Assembly: GCA_947561395.2 (NCBI GenBank)
Contig: OX387190.1
Location: 13,510,858-13,574,857 of the forward strand
DNA from: Buxus sempervirens
Lineage: Eukaryota > Streptophyta > Magnoliopsida > Buxales > Buxaceae
DNA: 64,000 bases
Direction: 5' to 3'
Part shown: piece after piece, positions 21,148-31,493 of the stretch
Position numbering within the stretch: the stretch's first letter is position 1
Layout: the number at the start of each line of letters is the position of its first letter
Position numbers and translations under genes: made by a program
Notes under the pieces: generated by a model
What the model saw: only the letters and a program-made list of their open reading frames with translations
Databases searched by the model: none
What the model was told of the DNA's origin: nothing

Positions 21148-23945
21148 ATGGCTAGGAGTCGTTCTCGGGTTAGAGAGGAGGTTGACCCAGCTGATCAGCC
21201 CTCCAGTTCGCGGGCTCGGACAGAGGCGAGCTCCAGCGCCACTTTGTCTGAGCCATTAGGTGACTCCAGAGAGAGTTCTGCCGAGGTAGGTTTTCAAAAA
21301 ATTTTCTTTCTCTCTGCATTCTCCCTTGTACACAAATCTTCACGCTGTTCCTTTGCAATTCAGCCCGTGGTTGCACCCGCTCGTGGTCGAGGCCGAGGCA
21401 GAGGCCGGGTTCAGGATCAGGCCCCTGAGGGCGAGAGAGGCCGTGGTAGAGGCCGAGGCAGAGCCAGAGATACGGCTCCGGAGGGGGTTGCTGTAGCCCT
21501 GGCAGGGGTCCCTGAGGAGTTGAGGGCCTCTGTGCAGGATACAGAGCTCCTCCGTGGCTTGGATAGCCACCCTTCCATGTGCATCAGGGCGGATGTGCCG
21601 CTTCCTTATCATTCCTCTCATCTGCGAGGCAGCTGGGGGAGATTCAGTGAGTTAGCTCGATCGCTTTCCCCGGCACTCAGGCGGGAGTTTGGGAGGTGCC
21701 ACCTGGATCACTTCCTCAGTATTCCATCATTCAGAGCCGACCGTCCGCTTATTTTTGCCATGATGGAGAGATATTTCCCGGAGACGCAGTCGTTTCATTT
21801 GCCGGACGTGGAGCTAGGGATCCGCCCTTCCGATTTTGTGATGATCACCGGTATTCCATTGACGGGGCAGACCATCATCTTGGAGCGGCCTTCTGCGGAG
21901 GATATTGGCCTCCTTCTGGGGTATCAGGCCCTGCCACCTACTGCTTGGGATGGGAGGAGTGGCCGGCTCTCCATTAGCTGGCTGCGGGAGAGTCTGGCTC
22001 GTCATTTTGAGAGGAGGCACGAGACCGTCTCTGTGGAGGATGCAGCCTTTGCGCCGATCTTCCGACATGTATTCCTGCTGATGTTGGGGAGCTGCTTCTT
22101 CCCGGAGGATACTACCGGTGTCAGTCCGCTCTTTTTGGACGCTTTGAGAGATTTCTATCAGACCCGCCAGCTAGCATGGGGTCGGCTCATCTATGGGACC
22201 ATCTTGGCCGGGCTGTGCCGAGCGGTTCGGGGCTTAGCATCTCCGAGAGGTGATGGAGTTAGCAGCCGGTTTTTCTGGCAGATTCTACAGGTATTGCATT
22301 CATCTGTCTGGTTTAAGTCCTTAGGCTTTATCTTTTCTTAACTGATTTTTCTTTTGTTAGGTGTTCATGTACACCTATATGACCTTCTTCCGCCCCTCCC
22401 CGGTTCCTGAGGTTGCGGATTTCCCTGTGGCCCTGCGATGGTCGGCCCAGGTCCGAGATGCCGATAGGAGCCAGCCTCGTACTGCCCGAGTGCACTTAGA
22501 CCGTGCCCGCCGATCTGATGTAAGTCCTCTATCTTTTTTCTTTTATTTCCTTTCCTGTATCTTGACTGTATCTGACCACTTTGCTTCTTTGCAGCTCATT
22601 CTATCCCGTCCAGATGACGTGGATGTCGGAGTTGCCCGTGAGATGGCAGTACAGGATGCTTTTGAGAGAGATCTCCGACGTCAGCCTTACCAGTGCTTCC
22701 TTGGGAGGCTTGGTAGGGTGATGTACTTGGGAGAGCGCCTGTACTTCTAGCACACTGGCGCACTTCGCATCCCCATCCCTCCTCCTGCTGTGGGTCCCGA
22801 TACTCTCCTTCCTGGCTTCGATGTGGATCAGTTCGATCATTTTCTGGATGCCGAGGGGCTCACAGTAGCCGGAGATTATGACGAGTGGTTCCAGGGAGTA
22901 TCTATCGGATGCTTGATGGATCGACCTACTCGTGCCGAGGTGACAGAGATCGGCGGGATCCGTATCCGGATCCACGAGGACACGGTAAGCCTTGTACTCT
23001 TCCCATTTTTATCTTCTTTTCCTTCCTTATGCATTTCTGACCACGCTTCCGTTCTTGTTGGCAGGTACACGAGCTGAACTCCATTCGGGACCGGTTCGAG
23101 AGCCAGCGGGCTGCGATCGATGATATGATCGCGGAGCATGATGCGGTCGTGGCCCAGCGAGATGCCCGGATCAGGGAGCTAGAGGCCTTAGTTGCTGAGC
23201 TCCAGGCTAGACAGGTATCTGGCCTTCTCATATTTTCATTTCTTCCATTTTTCTATTTCTGCTATTCTGATGTGCTTGTTTGCCTTGTGCAGGGCTCGGT
23301 CCCAGATCAGGGTGCCTTCTTTGAGCATGATTTCCTTATTCCTGACCCATCTCCTGCTCGGGCCTCTGATCCTGTGGACGTCCCAGCTGCTGATCTTGGT
23401 GATGCTCCAGTGATGGTTCCTGAGCCAGAGGAGGTCCCTGCTGCCGACCCAGTGGCTCCTGCAGATGCCCCGGCTGTTCCAGTGATGGTTCATGAGCCGG
23501 AGGAGGTCCCTGCTGCTGACCCAGTGGATCCGGATCCTCCAGTGCCTGCTGTAGATATCCCTGGTATGCTTCCTTTAATTTTTCCTTTTTGGTTTATTCT
23601 GATGCTTTCATTTCTGATTTTTTTCCTGTTGATCCAGATGTTTCTGCTCCTTGCCATTCTTCTGCTGCCGGGTCTTCTGGAGCTGCGGGAGCAGAGCCTG
23701 CTATGGCTGAGGGTCCAGTCGGGCCGGTTGCTGTTGAGCCAGAGGCCTCCTCCCCAGATTCCACTCCTGCTCTACCCCCAGACATTGAGGAGTATTGCCT
23801 AGAGTATCAGCTCCAGCAGGTGGTGGGTCGGCATCCTCGCCATGCAGCCGAGCGTATTCTTGCCTATTCTAGGCGTAGAATGATTCGAGGGAGAGGCCGT
23901 AGAGGTGGACGTGGCCGAGGACGCGTGGATGATCCTGCACATTAG
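21148..23945 (+). pseudogene. PMD2: plant mobile domain gene of element D (7 coding exons, one premature stop)
   Basis: Exons 21148-21285, 21364-22290, 22361-22519, 22595-22984, 23065-23214, 23293-23563 and 23638-23945 join in phase at GT-AG borders to about 780 codons. Residues 50-80 are Arg-Gly repeats. A PMD-type domain follows (VELGIRPSDFVMITGIPLTG at about 195-214, then an Arg/Trp-rich helical part to about 350). Exon 5 is a predicted coiled coil; exons 6-7 are Pro/Asp/Val-rich repeats, ending in an RGRGRRGGRGRGR tail. PMD proteins such as MAIN/MAIL1 act in the nucleus in plants; the role here is unknown. TAG at 22748-22750 (CAG in C) cuts it at codon 460. It is antisense to gag-pol. Confidence 0.8.
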
Positions 23946-24157
23946 CAGTAGATTAGGATTTCTTCTTTTTATGTATTGATCTCATCATTCCTTGTACAAA
24001 AAACTTGCATATATATGAAAGAAAACTTTTTATTCATTCTATCTGGTCTTGAACATCTTTTGCTCTCAATTTTATGCCATTATGACTTGTACACAGGTAA
24101 AACAGGTAAAAAATTCGGATTTTTCATCCTTAGCTCATTTTTCTGCTGTTTTTCTTT

Positions 24158-24299
24158 GTATCCGGTCTGACATACCGGATACATTGATTGGTCTTTGTAT
24201 CCGGTATGTTATACCGGATATTCATAGAATCCTTTGTATCCGGTATATTTATCCGGATATTAATGAAGCTTTTGTATCCGGTCTGAGTTACCGGATACG
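24158..24299. repeat. TATCCGG dyad cluster upstream of PMD1 in D (4 dyads)
   Basis: Dyads start at 24158, 24197, 24236 and 24274. The arms GTATCCGGT and ACCGGATAC are nearly perfect in the first and last. The cluster ends 12 bp before the TATA box at 24311. Confidence 0.92.
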
Positions 24300-24310
24300 T
24301 TAAAAGATGC

Positions 24311-24318
24311 TATAAATG
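24311..24318 (+). promoter_or_regulatory. TATA box of PMD1 (element D)
   Basis: TATAAATG within GCTATAAATGCAACC lies 117 bp upstream of the ATG at 24428. It is identical in element C (55742-55735, minus). Directly preceded by the dyad cluster. Confidence 0.65.
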
Positions 24319-24427
24319 CAACCAGCCTCGGGATTTGAGCATTTTTTACGAGTTTTTGAGTTTAGAAACCCCCTTTTTCGCCTTTTTCCTCCTCCTCTTG
24401 AGTTCTAGCTTGCTCCCGTCACATCCA

Positions 24428-26155
24428 ATGGAATCCGGATCATCTTCTGCCCCATTATTGTCTGTCCACACTGCCTCCCCTGCAAAACAGCCTTTTAGAT
24501 CAAAACCCCCAAATCTCACTAGGTACAATCCTGTGGATTCCTTTTACACAAGGTGGGTTAACTCTATGACCCTAGATGAGGAGAGGAGATGGGGTACTAT
24601 CAACCTAGGCCATACCCTGCTCATTCCCAAGGTTCCCTTCAGGTGGGAGATTATAGAGGCCATGATTGGTCATTGGGTTCCTGACCTCAACTTGTTTCGT
24701 TTCGGGAACCATGAGATGACCCCAACCATTGAGGAGGTGGAAACCATCTTGGGCTTGAGGTTTGATGAGAAGGTGGTGAATCCACCTCTAAGGCCCAGTT
24801 ACAAAAAGGAAGCTTCTACTTTTTTGGGCATAGGGAAGAAGGACTTGGGGGATTCTGACACCCTTTTGACCCTATCTAAGGCCTTTTTGACTGAGAAGCT
24901 TTTGAGGGGAGAAGATAAGGAGGCCCGATTCAATGCGTTGACCCTGATAGTGGTCAACCAGTTGCTTTTCCCACGAGAGGACGACGAGGTGGACTTGGCC
25001 TTGATCTCAGTGATATGCCAGGTTAGGGAGAGGGAGAGGTTGGCCCCTATGATTTTAGCTGGGATGTATCAGGCCTTGACTGACTGCTACAACAGGAAGT
25101 CAAAACGCTTCCTAGCATGTGCCCAAGTCCTGCAGGTAAAAAAAAAGTTTTTTTTTTAATTTCTTTTTTCCTTGCTTTTTTTGTTTTTGCTTTCTTTTTG
25201 CCTCTTTTTTTTTTTTTTGCTTCTTTTTTTTTTTTTTTTTAATACAATGTGCTGACACATCTCTCTTCCTTTGCAGCTTTGGCTACTTGATCATTTGAGC
25301 CAGATTGAAGAGATCAATCGACACTTCTTCCCGAGTCTGAAAGTCCCTCTCTTGATGAGCAACAGGGGGTGCCCCGATATTCCAGGGGGCAAACAGGGCT
25401 GGTTTACTTTCTTGGGCTCACTTCAGGAGGACCAGGTGAGATGGCCTGGCACTTATCAGCCCAATGCGGAGACAGTGATTAGCTTCCGAGACCGCAACTT
25501 TCTGATTCTGGCTGGCCTGAGGCATGCAGTGCTTTATCTTCCTCTGCGGGTCCTTCGTCAGTTCCGTGCGACCCAGGGGATTATCATCCCATGTGGATAT
25601 GAGGATCGTCTTGGGCCCCTTTCTATGAAGCTGAATGCCTGGTTGATGAAGGAGTGGTCTTATGTCTGCTTTATGCATGGTCCAGTCTTCTCAGAAGCCC
25701 ATGTGAAGGATTATCTCTTCTGGATCAAGGAGCAGATACAGACTCAGGCCCCAATACCCGAAGATCCTCCAGTAGTTTTGGCTCCCACCTATGAGGACAT
25801 TCTAGAGTCTGAGCGGGCTTCTCATAAGCGGCTTCAGCAGATATGGGTACAGGAGGCCCAGGAGCTCAGGATACAGGGCACTTATCTGGAGAGGCAGCTT
25901 GAGGAGCAGATCTCACGCCGTATTGCCTTGGAAGAGAAGCTGGAGGAGCAGAGGCAGGCTCGTTGCTTTGAGGTCCGTACGATCCGGCAGAAGTACCAGG
26001 ATACTTTGGCCAGCCTTAGGAGTATGCGGATCAGGCAGGCCCTTTCAGATGAAGTCATTTCCTTCTTGAGTGATCCCGCTGCAGAGGGGGCTTCAGGAGT
26101 CATTGCAGCTCAGGCAACTCGGATTCGGGAGCTTGAGGAGCGGCTAGGAGATTAG
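24428..26155 (+). CDS. PMD1: PMD/DUF7745-like protein of element D (2 exons, intact)
   Basis: Exon 1 is 24428-25135 and exon 2 is 25277-26155, joined at CTGCAG/GTAAAA and TTTGCAG/CTTTGG, giving 528 residues with no stop. The N-terminal globular part has WEIIEAMIGHWVPDLNLFRF and PTIEEVETILGL (residues 73-110), typical of PMD or DUF7745-like proteins near plant retroelements; exon 2 continues it (LILAGLRHAVLYLPLRVLRQ). The last 130 residues form a long Gln/Glu/Arg-rich coiled coil. No transposase, RT or nuclease motif is seen. ATG 24428 is chosen because the frame upstream lacks another ATG and C starts there too. It is antisense to pol, with its stop 966 bp from the pol stop. Function unknown; family assignment is by pattern recognition. 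Confidence 0.8.
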
Positions 26156-27120
26156 AGATTAGCTTTATTTCCTGCACATTTTTCATACCTTTGTACAAAA
26201 TTGAACTCCAATAGTGGAAATACAAAGGATTTAATTAAAAATAAAGTTTTTATATTATTGGCCTCAGAACGCTCAGATGCTTGTAAAAACAAAGGTTTTA
26301 TGAAAAGTATTTGATTTATCATCACTGGCCAAAGTATAATTTTTTCCTTTTTATATTTTTTTTTGTATTTTTTTGAAATTTGGTCCATGCACTTAATCAC
26401 CTATAATTAAAGGAATTAGAACCAGGTTAAATAATGAAAAGGGTAGTCCACAAAATACTGAGGGATCAGAACCGTCCATCTTAGGACCTTTAGAGTCATC
26501 CCCAAATGCCTTTTCTTCCAGAATTGACTGTATTACCCAATCTGCTCATGCCAACTTTGCTTAAGGCTCAGATCCCCATGATCAACTCAACCTCTGATTT
26601 TCTTTCATTTTTCTTATTTTTTCTTTTTGCCTTTTTGCCAATATTGCCCCTAGCGCCAGTTACGGTTTTCACTAGGGCCGGCTTCTGAATTCCGTCATCA
26701 CCCATCTTACTCTGATATTTGAATGAACAAGCTAAGATCACCGAGGGCTTAAAAATAGGACGAAATAAAGGCTAGGCTCAGTTTATGAAAGAAAGGGTAT
26801 TAAAGGCCCAAAATTTTCCAAGTGCGGAGATAGGTCAACCGGATTTACAGTCATGATAAATTTACCCATTTTTCCCCAAATTGCATTTTTTTGCATCTTT
26901 TTTCACACTTGGCTTTCATTTGCCATTTCCATTGCTTTTCCTCTCTTTTTCTTTTTCTTTCCTTTCTTTGCCCCAATTTGTTTTGCCCCAATTTAAGACT
27001 GTAAATCCAGTTTGGGTTTATCAAAGAAACGAACCGGCTCAACTTGGCTAGACTAGGGAAAATTTTTTTTTGAAGGAAATAAAGAAAAATGGCCTCGGAT
27101 CATTTCCCAGAAATATTCAC
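26156..27120. other. Spacer between convergent PMD1 and pol in D
   Basis: Non-coding and homologous to 41468-42402 of C in reverse. AT-rich, with a CTTTC-type pyrimidine stretch near 26930-26970. It probably holds the 3' ends of the two converging transcripts. No clear terminator motif identified. Confidence 0.65.
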
Positions 27121-29169
27121 TCAAAGGAAATACCTTTTTACCGCATCAGAGTTAATGGGCTCAGGAAAATCTGCCCCATCCATTTCTGCTAAGATGAGTG
27201 CTCCCCCTGATAGGACTTTCTTGACTACATATGGGCCTTCCCAATTGGGCTTGAACTTACCCCGAGGGTCTTCCAAAAATGGTAGAATTTTCTTTAGCAC
27301 TAAGTTTCCTTCTTGGAAAGTTCTGGGCCTCACTTTCTCATTGTAAGCCCGGGCCATTCTCTTCTGGTACAACTGTCCATGGCAAAGTGCTTTCAACCGC
27401 TTTTCTTCTATCAAGTTAAGTTGATCATGTCTCAACTGGACCCATTCGGCTTCTTCTAGTTCTGCTTCCATGAGCACTCGGAGTGATGGGATCTCCACTT
27501 CCACAGGCAAGACTGCTTCCATCCCATAGACTAGGGAGTACGGGGTTGCCCCAGTTGAGGTCCGGATCGAGGTTCTGTAGGCATGTAGAGCAAGTGGCAG
27601 CATTTCATGCCAATCCTTGTAGCTCACTACCATCATTTGAATGATTTTCTTTATGTTCTTGTTTGCTGCTTCCACTGCCCCATTCATCTTTGGCCTGTAC
27701 GGAGCTGACTTATGGTGGGTGATCTGAAACTGCTCACACATTTTCTTCATGTCCTTGTTCTTAATATTTGAAGCATTGTCTGATACTATGGCACTTGGCA
27801 GTCCATAGCGACAAATGATATTGTGCTTCAAAAATTTAATGACATGGTTGCTTGTGATGTTCGCATATGAAGCTGCTTCTACCCACTTAGTGAAATAGTC
27901 AATCGCCACCAGGATGAATCTGTGTCCGTTCGATGCCTTAGGTGAGATCATGCCAATAACATCTATGCCCCACATAGAGAAGGGCCAGGGTGATGTCATG
28001 TTGTGCAGCTCGCCTGGGGGTGCATGCTTGTTATCTGTATATATCTGGCATTGATGGCACCTCCTGACATGTATACAGCAATCATGCTCCATGGTCGTCC
28101 AGTAGTATCCCAGCCTCAGGATCTTCTTAGCCAACATGTGTCCACTCATATGGGGCCCACAGACTCCTCCATGTACCGTCTCGATTAACCTTTCCGATTC
28201 AGCCTTGGCTATGCATCTTAGCAGAATGTCATTATGTGACCTCTTGTACACATGTCCACCACTTAGCAGAAATTGACCAGCCAATCTCTGTATTGTCCTC
28301 TTCTCAGTAGCAATGGCATTTTCTGGCAAACTCCGATTGTTCAAGAAATTTTTGATATCTTGAAACCATGGTGTTTCTTCTTCTGGTGCTCCCTCTAGAG
28401 CGAGACAGTAAGCCGGTTCATCTCGGACCTCAATTTCCAGTGGTCTGATGTCTACTCCTTCTGATATGCTGACCATTGAAGCCAAGGTTGCTAGAGCATC
28501 TGCAAACTGATTCTTGGCCCTTGGCATATAGTTGAAGGAAATTCGAGTGAAATTTGTGCTTATTTCTTCCAAATACTGGTGATAGGGGATCAATTTGTGA
28601 TCCTTGGTTTTCCACTCACCAGTTTTTTGGAAGATGATAAGACTCGAATCCCCGTATACGTCAAGTTCCTCTACTCCATGATCCATAGCTGCTTGCAATC
28701 CAATTATGCATGCCTCATATTCTGCTATGTTATTGGTGCACTGGAATCTCAGCTTTACTGCAATTGGGATATGTGAACCATCTGGTTTGACCAAGACTGC
28801 CCCTATTCCGTTTCCATTCATGTTGGCGGCCCCATCGAAGAACATCTGCCAAGAACTCTCACTGTCCTCCTCTTCAGTGTACAGAATTGCCTCATCTGGG
28901 AAGTTGGTCTTCAAGGGTTGATATTCTGGCAGAGGATGTGCAGCCAGGTGATCAGCTATGGCTTGACCCTTGATCGCCTTCTGGGTGATGTATGTGAGGT
29001 CAAACTCGGATAGTAGCAGTTGCCATTTTGCCGTCCTGCCAGTCAGTGCCGGTTTCTCAAATAAATATTTCAGCGGGTCCATTCGGGATATCAATAGTGT
29101 GGAGTGACTAAGGAAGTAATGCCTTAGCCTCTGAGTGGCCCATACTAGAGCACAGCAAGTCTTTTCCAA
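27121..29169 (-). CDS. Element D pol: end of RNase H, archaeal-type RNase H, integrase
   Basis: A 682-codon open frame. It begins inside the first RNase H (RLRHYFLS, then a connection segment). Residues about 155-280 are the second, archaeal-type RNase H that defines the Tat lineage, with catalytic positions in FFDGAANMNGNGIGAVL, NNIAEYEACI, DVYGDSSLII and NQFADALATL. Integrase follows with a zinc finger (VHGGVCGPHM ... CHQCQ), core Asp in WGIDVIGM, Asp in IVSDNAS and Glu in MNGAVEAANK. The C-terminus has GPYVVKKV, with no chromodomain. The whole part is open. It is separated from the upstream RT frame by one extra A in a seven-A run at 29205, so it cannot be made as one protein without a frameshift. 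Confidence 0.9.
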   Translation of the reverse strand: MEKTCCALVWATQRLRHYFLSHSTLLISRMDPLKYLFEKPALTGRTAKWQLLLSEFDLTYITQKAIKGQAIADHLAAHPLPEYQPLKTNFPDEAILYTEEEDSESSWQMFFDGAANMNGNGIGAVLVKPDGSHIPIAVKLRFQCTNNIAEYEACIIGLQAAMDHGVEELDVYGDSSLIIFQKTGEWKTKDHKLIPYHQYLEEISTNFTRISFNYMPRAKNQFADALATLASMVSISEGVDIRPLEIEVRDEPAYCLALEGAPEEETPWFQDIKNFLNNRSLPENAIATEKRTIQRLAGQFLLSGGHVYKRSHNDILLRCIAKAESERLIETVHGGVCGPHMSGHMLAKKILRLGYYWTTMEHDCCIHVRRCHQCQIYTDNKHAPPGELHNMTSPWPFSMWGIDVIGMISPKASNGHRFILVAIDYFTKWVEAASYANITSNHVIKFLKHNIICRYGLPSAIVSDNASNIKNKDMKKMCEQFQITHHKSAPYRPKMNGAVEAANKNIKKIIQMMVVSYKDWHEMLPLALHAYRTSIRTSTGATPYSLVYGMEAVLPVEVEIPSLRVLMEAELEEAEWVQLRHDQLNLIEEKRLKALCHGQLYQKRMARAYNEKVRPRTFQEGNLVLKKILPFLEDPRGKFKPNWEGPYVVKKVLSGGALILAEMDGADFPEPINSDAVKRYFL

Positions 29170-29185
29170 TGGTGAGTATTCGGCT

Positions 29186-30763
29186 TCATATTCTGTGAAT
29201 TTTTTTACTCAGATAGTAAATTGCCCTTTCTTTTCTACCAGTCTCATCATGCTGCCCCAAGACACATCCCATCGACGTTTCCAACACTGACAAGTACAGG
29301 ATCAGCGGTCTTCCTGGAGTTGGTGGCACTAGCACAGGTGGGTTCAGCAAATACCTCTTTATTGTGTCAAATGCCTGCTGGCAGTCCTCATTCCAGATCG
29401 TAGGGTTATCTTTCCTCAAAAGTTTGAAAATTGGTTCACAGATAGCAGTGAGCTGTGCTATGAACCGGCTTATGTATTGAATCCTTCCAAGAAAGCCCCT
29501 GACCTCCTTCTCGGTTCTGGGTGCTGGCATTTCAATTATGGCCTTGGCTTTTGCCGGGTCAATTTCAATTCCTCTTCGGCTCACTATAAACCCCAGTAAC
29601 TTCCCTGATGTAGCCCCAAAGACGCACTTAGCCGGGTTAAGCCGTAAACTGTACTTCCTGAGACGATTAAACACTTTCTTCAGATTGATCAAGTGGTCCT
29701 CCTCTTTGCATGATTTGGCAATCATATCATCCACGTAGACCTCCATCTCCTTATGGATCATGTCATGAAATAGTGCAATCATGGCCCGCTGGTATGTTGC
29801 CCCAGCGTTTTTAAGCCCAAATGGCATGACTGTGTAGTGGAATGTGCCCCAAGGTGTGATAAATGCTGTTTTCTCTTGATCCTCCTTAGCCATCTTGATC
29901 TGATTATATCCTGAGAAACCATCCATGAAAGAAAACAGGCTATGTACCGCAGTATTATCGACCAGAATGTCGATGTGTGGAAGCGGAAAATCGTCATTTG
30001 GGCTTGCCCTGTTCAAGTCTCTATAGTCCACGCACATTCGGACCTTCCCGTCCTTCTTTGGTACCGGCACTATGTTTGCGAGCCACTCCGGGTACGTAGA
30101 GACTGCCAAAAATCCAGCTTGGAACTGTTTGACCACTTCATCCTTGACCTTCAGAGTCCACTCAGGTTTCAATCTTCTCAGCTTCTGCTTAATCGGCTTA
30201 ACCCCTGGTAAAATTGGCAACTTATGCACCACCATGTCCGTGTCCAACCCCGGCATGTCTCGATATGACCAAGCGAACACATCTTTGTAGTCTGCCAAGA
30301 ATTGTGACATTTCATTTCTCTGCACATCAGACAAGCATGACCCGATTTTTACAATTTTTGGGTCATCTTTGGTCCCAAGGTTTATGGATATGGTCTCCTC
30401 AATATTAGGTTGGACCCCGTTTTCATGACGTTCCAATTGGTATTCAATTTCTTTTGGAATGTCTTCTTCTTTGACCTCGGTCTCTTCTTCGACCCCCATG
30501 AGATCAAAGTCGAGCTCAAGGTCGAAGTCATATTCAACCTGGTCCAATTCGGTCTGATTATATGGCTCATAAGTGGTTTTGACCTTTTTGAAAAAATTAA
30601 ATTTCCTAGAAAAAATAGAAAAATCTTTTTGGGTTTTTTGTGGGCCTTCTAAACATAATTCCCCTGAAGACGAAGGCCCATTAGAACCTTCAGGGAAATG
30701 GCAATCCACTATTGGAATTTTTTTTGGAAGCCGCGTCAGTTTGCCACACAGACGCTGCTTCAA
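29186..30763 (-). CDS. Element D pol: reverse transcriptase and start of RNase H
   Basis: A 525-codon open frame. An acidic linker (DFDLELDFDL) precedes RT, which shows VPVPKKDGKVRMCVDYRDLN, FSFMDGFSGYNQIKMA, FGLKNAGATYQRAM and the catalytic YVDDM, then the RNase H start (LYLSVLETSMGCVLGQ). It ends early in KKIHRI because of a homopolymer insertion; C reads through at the same site. It overlaps the G-patch frame at 30690-30763 in another phase, at an eight-A run. All RT catalytic residues are present. Confidence 0.9.
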   Translation of the reverse strand: MKQRLCGKLTRLPKKIPIVDCHFPEGSNGPSSSGELCLEGPQKTQKDFSIFSRKFNFFKKVKTTYEPYNQTELDQVEYDFDLELDFDLMGVEEETEVKEEDIPKEIEYQLERHENGVQPNIEETISINLGTKDDPKIVKIGSCLSDVQRNEMSQFLADYKDVFAWSYRDMPGLDTDMVVHKLPILPGVKPIKQKLRRLKPEWTLKVKDEVVKQFQAGFLAVSTYPEWLANIVPVPKKDGKVRMCVDYRDLNRASPNDDFPLPHIDILVDNTAVHSLFSFMDGFSGYNQIKMAKEDQEKTAFITPWGTFHYTVMPFGLKNAGATYQRAMIALFHDMIHKEMEVYVDDMIAKSCKEEDHLINLKKVFNRLRKYSLRLNPAKCVFGATSGKLLGFIVSRRGIEIDPAKAKAIIEMPAPRTEKEVRGFLGRIQYISRFIAQLTAICEPIFKLLRKDNPTIWNEDCQQAFDTIKRYLLNPPVLVPPTPGRPLILYLSVLETSMGCVLGQHDETGRKERAIYYLSKKIHRI

Positions 30764-31493
30764 AGGTAAGAGGAGTTTCCTCCCAATTGTTCAGTACAAA
30801 ATTTTGGGGAGCAGGGGAAATAGGGAAAGCCTGCTCTTCAAACCCAGCATCCGATACCATCATCACCAGGTGGGTACTGCCCTTTTCTGCTACGGGGCCC
30901 AGTCCAGAAATGACCTTGTCTGAAACCTTTACTGCGGCCCAATCAATGAATGGCAGTTCCATGTCTGCCCCTGTCTTTTCGCCCTCAGTCATGGCGAAGA
31001 ATGCACCAACATCTTCAGAAAAGTCCAACTGCTGCTCGGGCTGTGGCCCAGGCCCATCTGCTGCTCCCAGTATTGGAGAAGGGTTATAGGGTTGTAGGGC
31101 CGAAACAAAAGGCTTTTGAAATGGGTTAATGTTTCGGTATGGGGGTTTGGACTGGTCCATGGGAGGAGTTATTTGGATTATATAGGAGGGTTTTGGAAAG
31201 TTCACCCTCAGATGCGGGAGTTTTCCTTTGCTTCTGCTCTCCCCTTCTTCATGTTCCATTATTCTCCAGCCTCTGGGCTTGAAGCCCAACCCTACCTTGG
31301 GGATCAGTTTCTTAGCCGTGATTGGCTCCACCATCCCTTGCAGATTGATCCCCAGGCCTTTCCTTGGGTGAAAGTGGTATTTCTCCATCACTTTCTTGAC
31401 CATTTTTTCTGCAGTGGTCCCCTTTTCTTTTCTTTTTATCACACCCCCCAGGTATGTAATTGACCGCCTCAAATTGAAATGAGTGGAATGCAA
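30690..31493 (-). CDS. Element D: G-patch-containing segment between protease and RT
   Basis: In D this segment is shifted from the protease frame by one extra A in the A-rich run near 31440. Its true content starts about AEKMVKKVMEKYHF. The glycine motif GKGLGINLQG ... VGLGFKPRG is G-patch-like. A Pro/Asp/Glu-rich linker follows and ends at Ala-Ser-Lys-Lys. It continues gag-protease in C, so it belongs to the same polyprotein. The residues before the G-patch in this frame are probably not natural. Confidence 0.7.
   Translation of the reverse strand: MHSTHFNLRRSITYLGGVIKRKEKGTTAEKMVKKVMEKYHFHPRKGLGINLQGMVEPITAKKLIPKVGLGFKPRGWRIMEHEEGESRSKGKLPHLRVNFPKPSYIIQITPPMDQSKPPYRNINPFQKPFVSALQPYNPSPILGAADGPGPQPEQQLDFSEDVGAFFAMTEGEKTGADMELPFIDWAAVKVSDKVISGLGPVAEKGSTHLVMMVSDAGFEEQAFPISPAPQNFVLNNWEETPLTFEAASVWQTDAASKKNSNSGLPFP

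Noticed and set aside
24428..26155. PMD1 as a host gene captured by chance at this locus
   Set aside because: The same gene sits at the same place in two independently inserted elements (C and D), so it belongs to the element.
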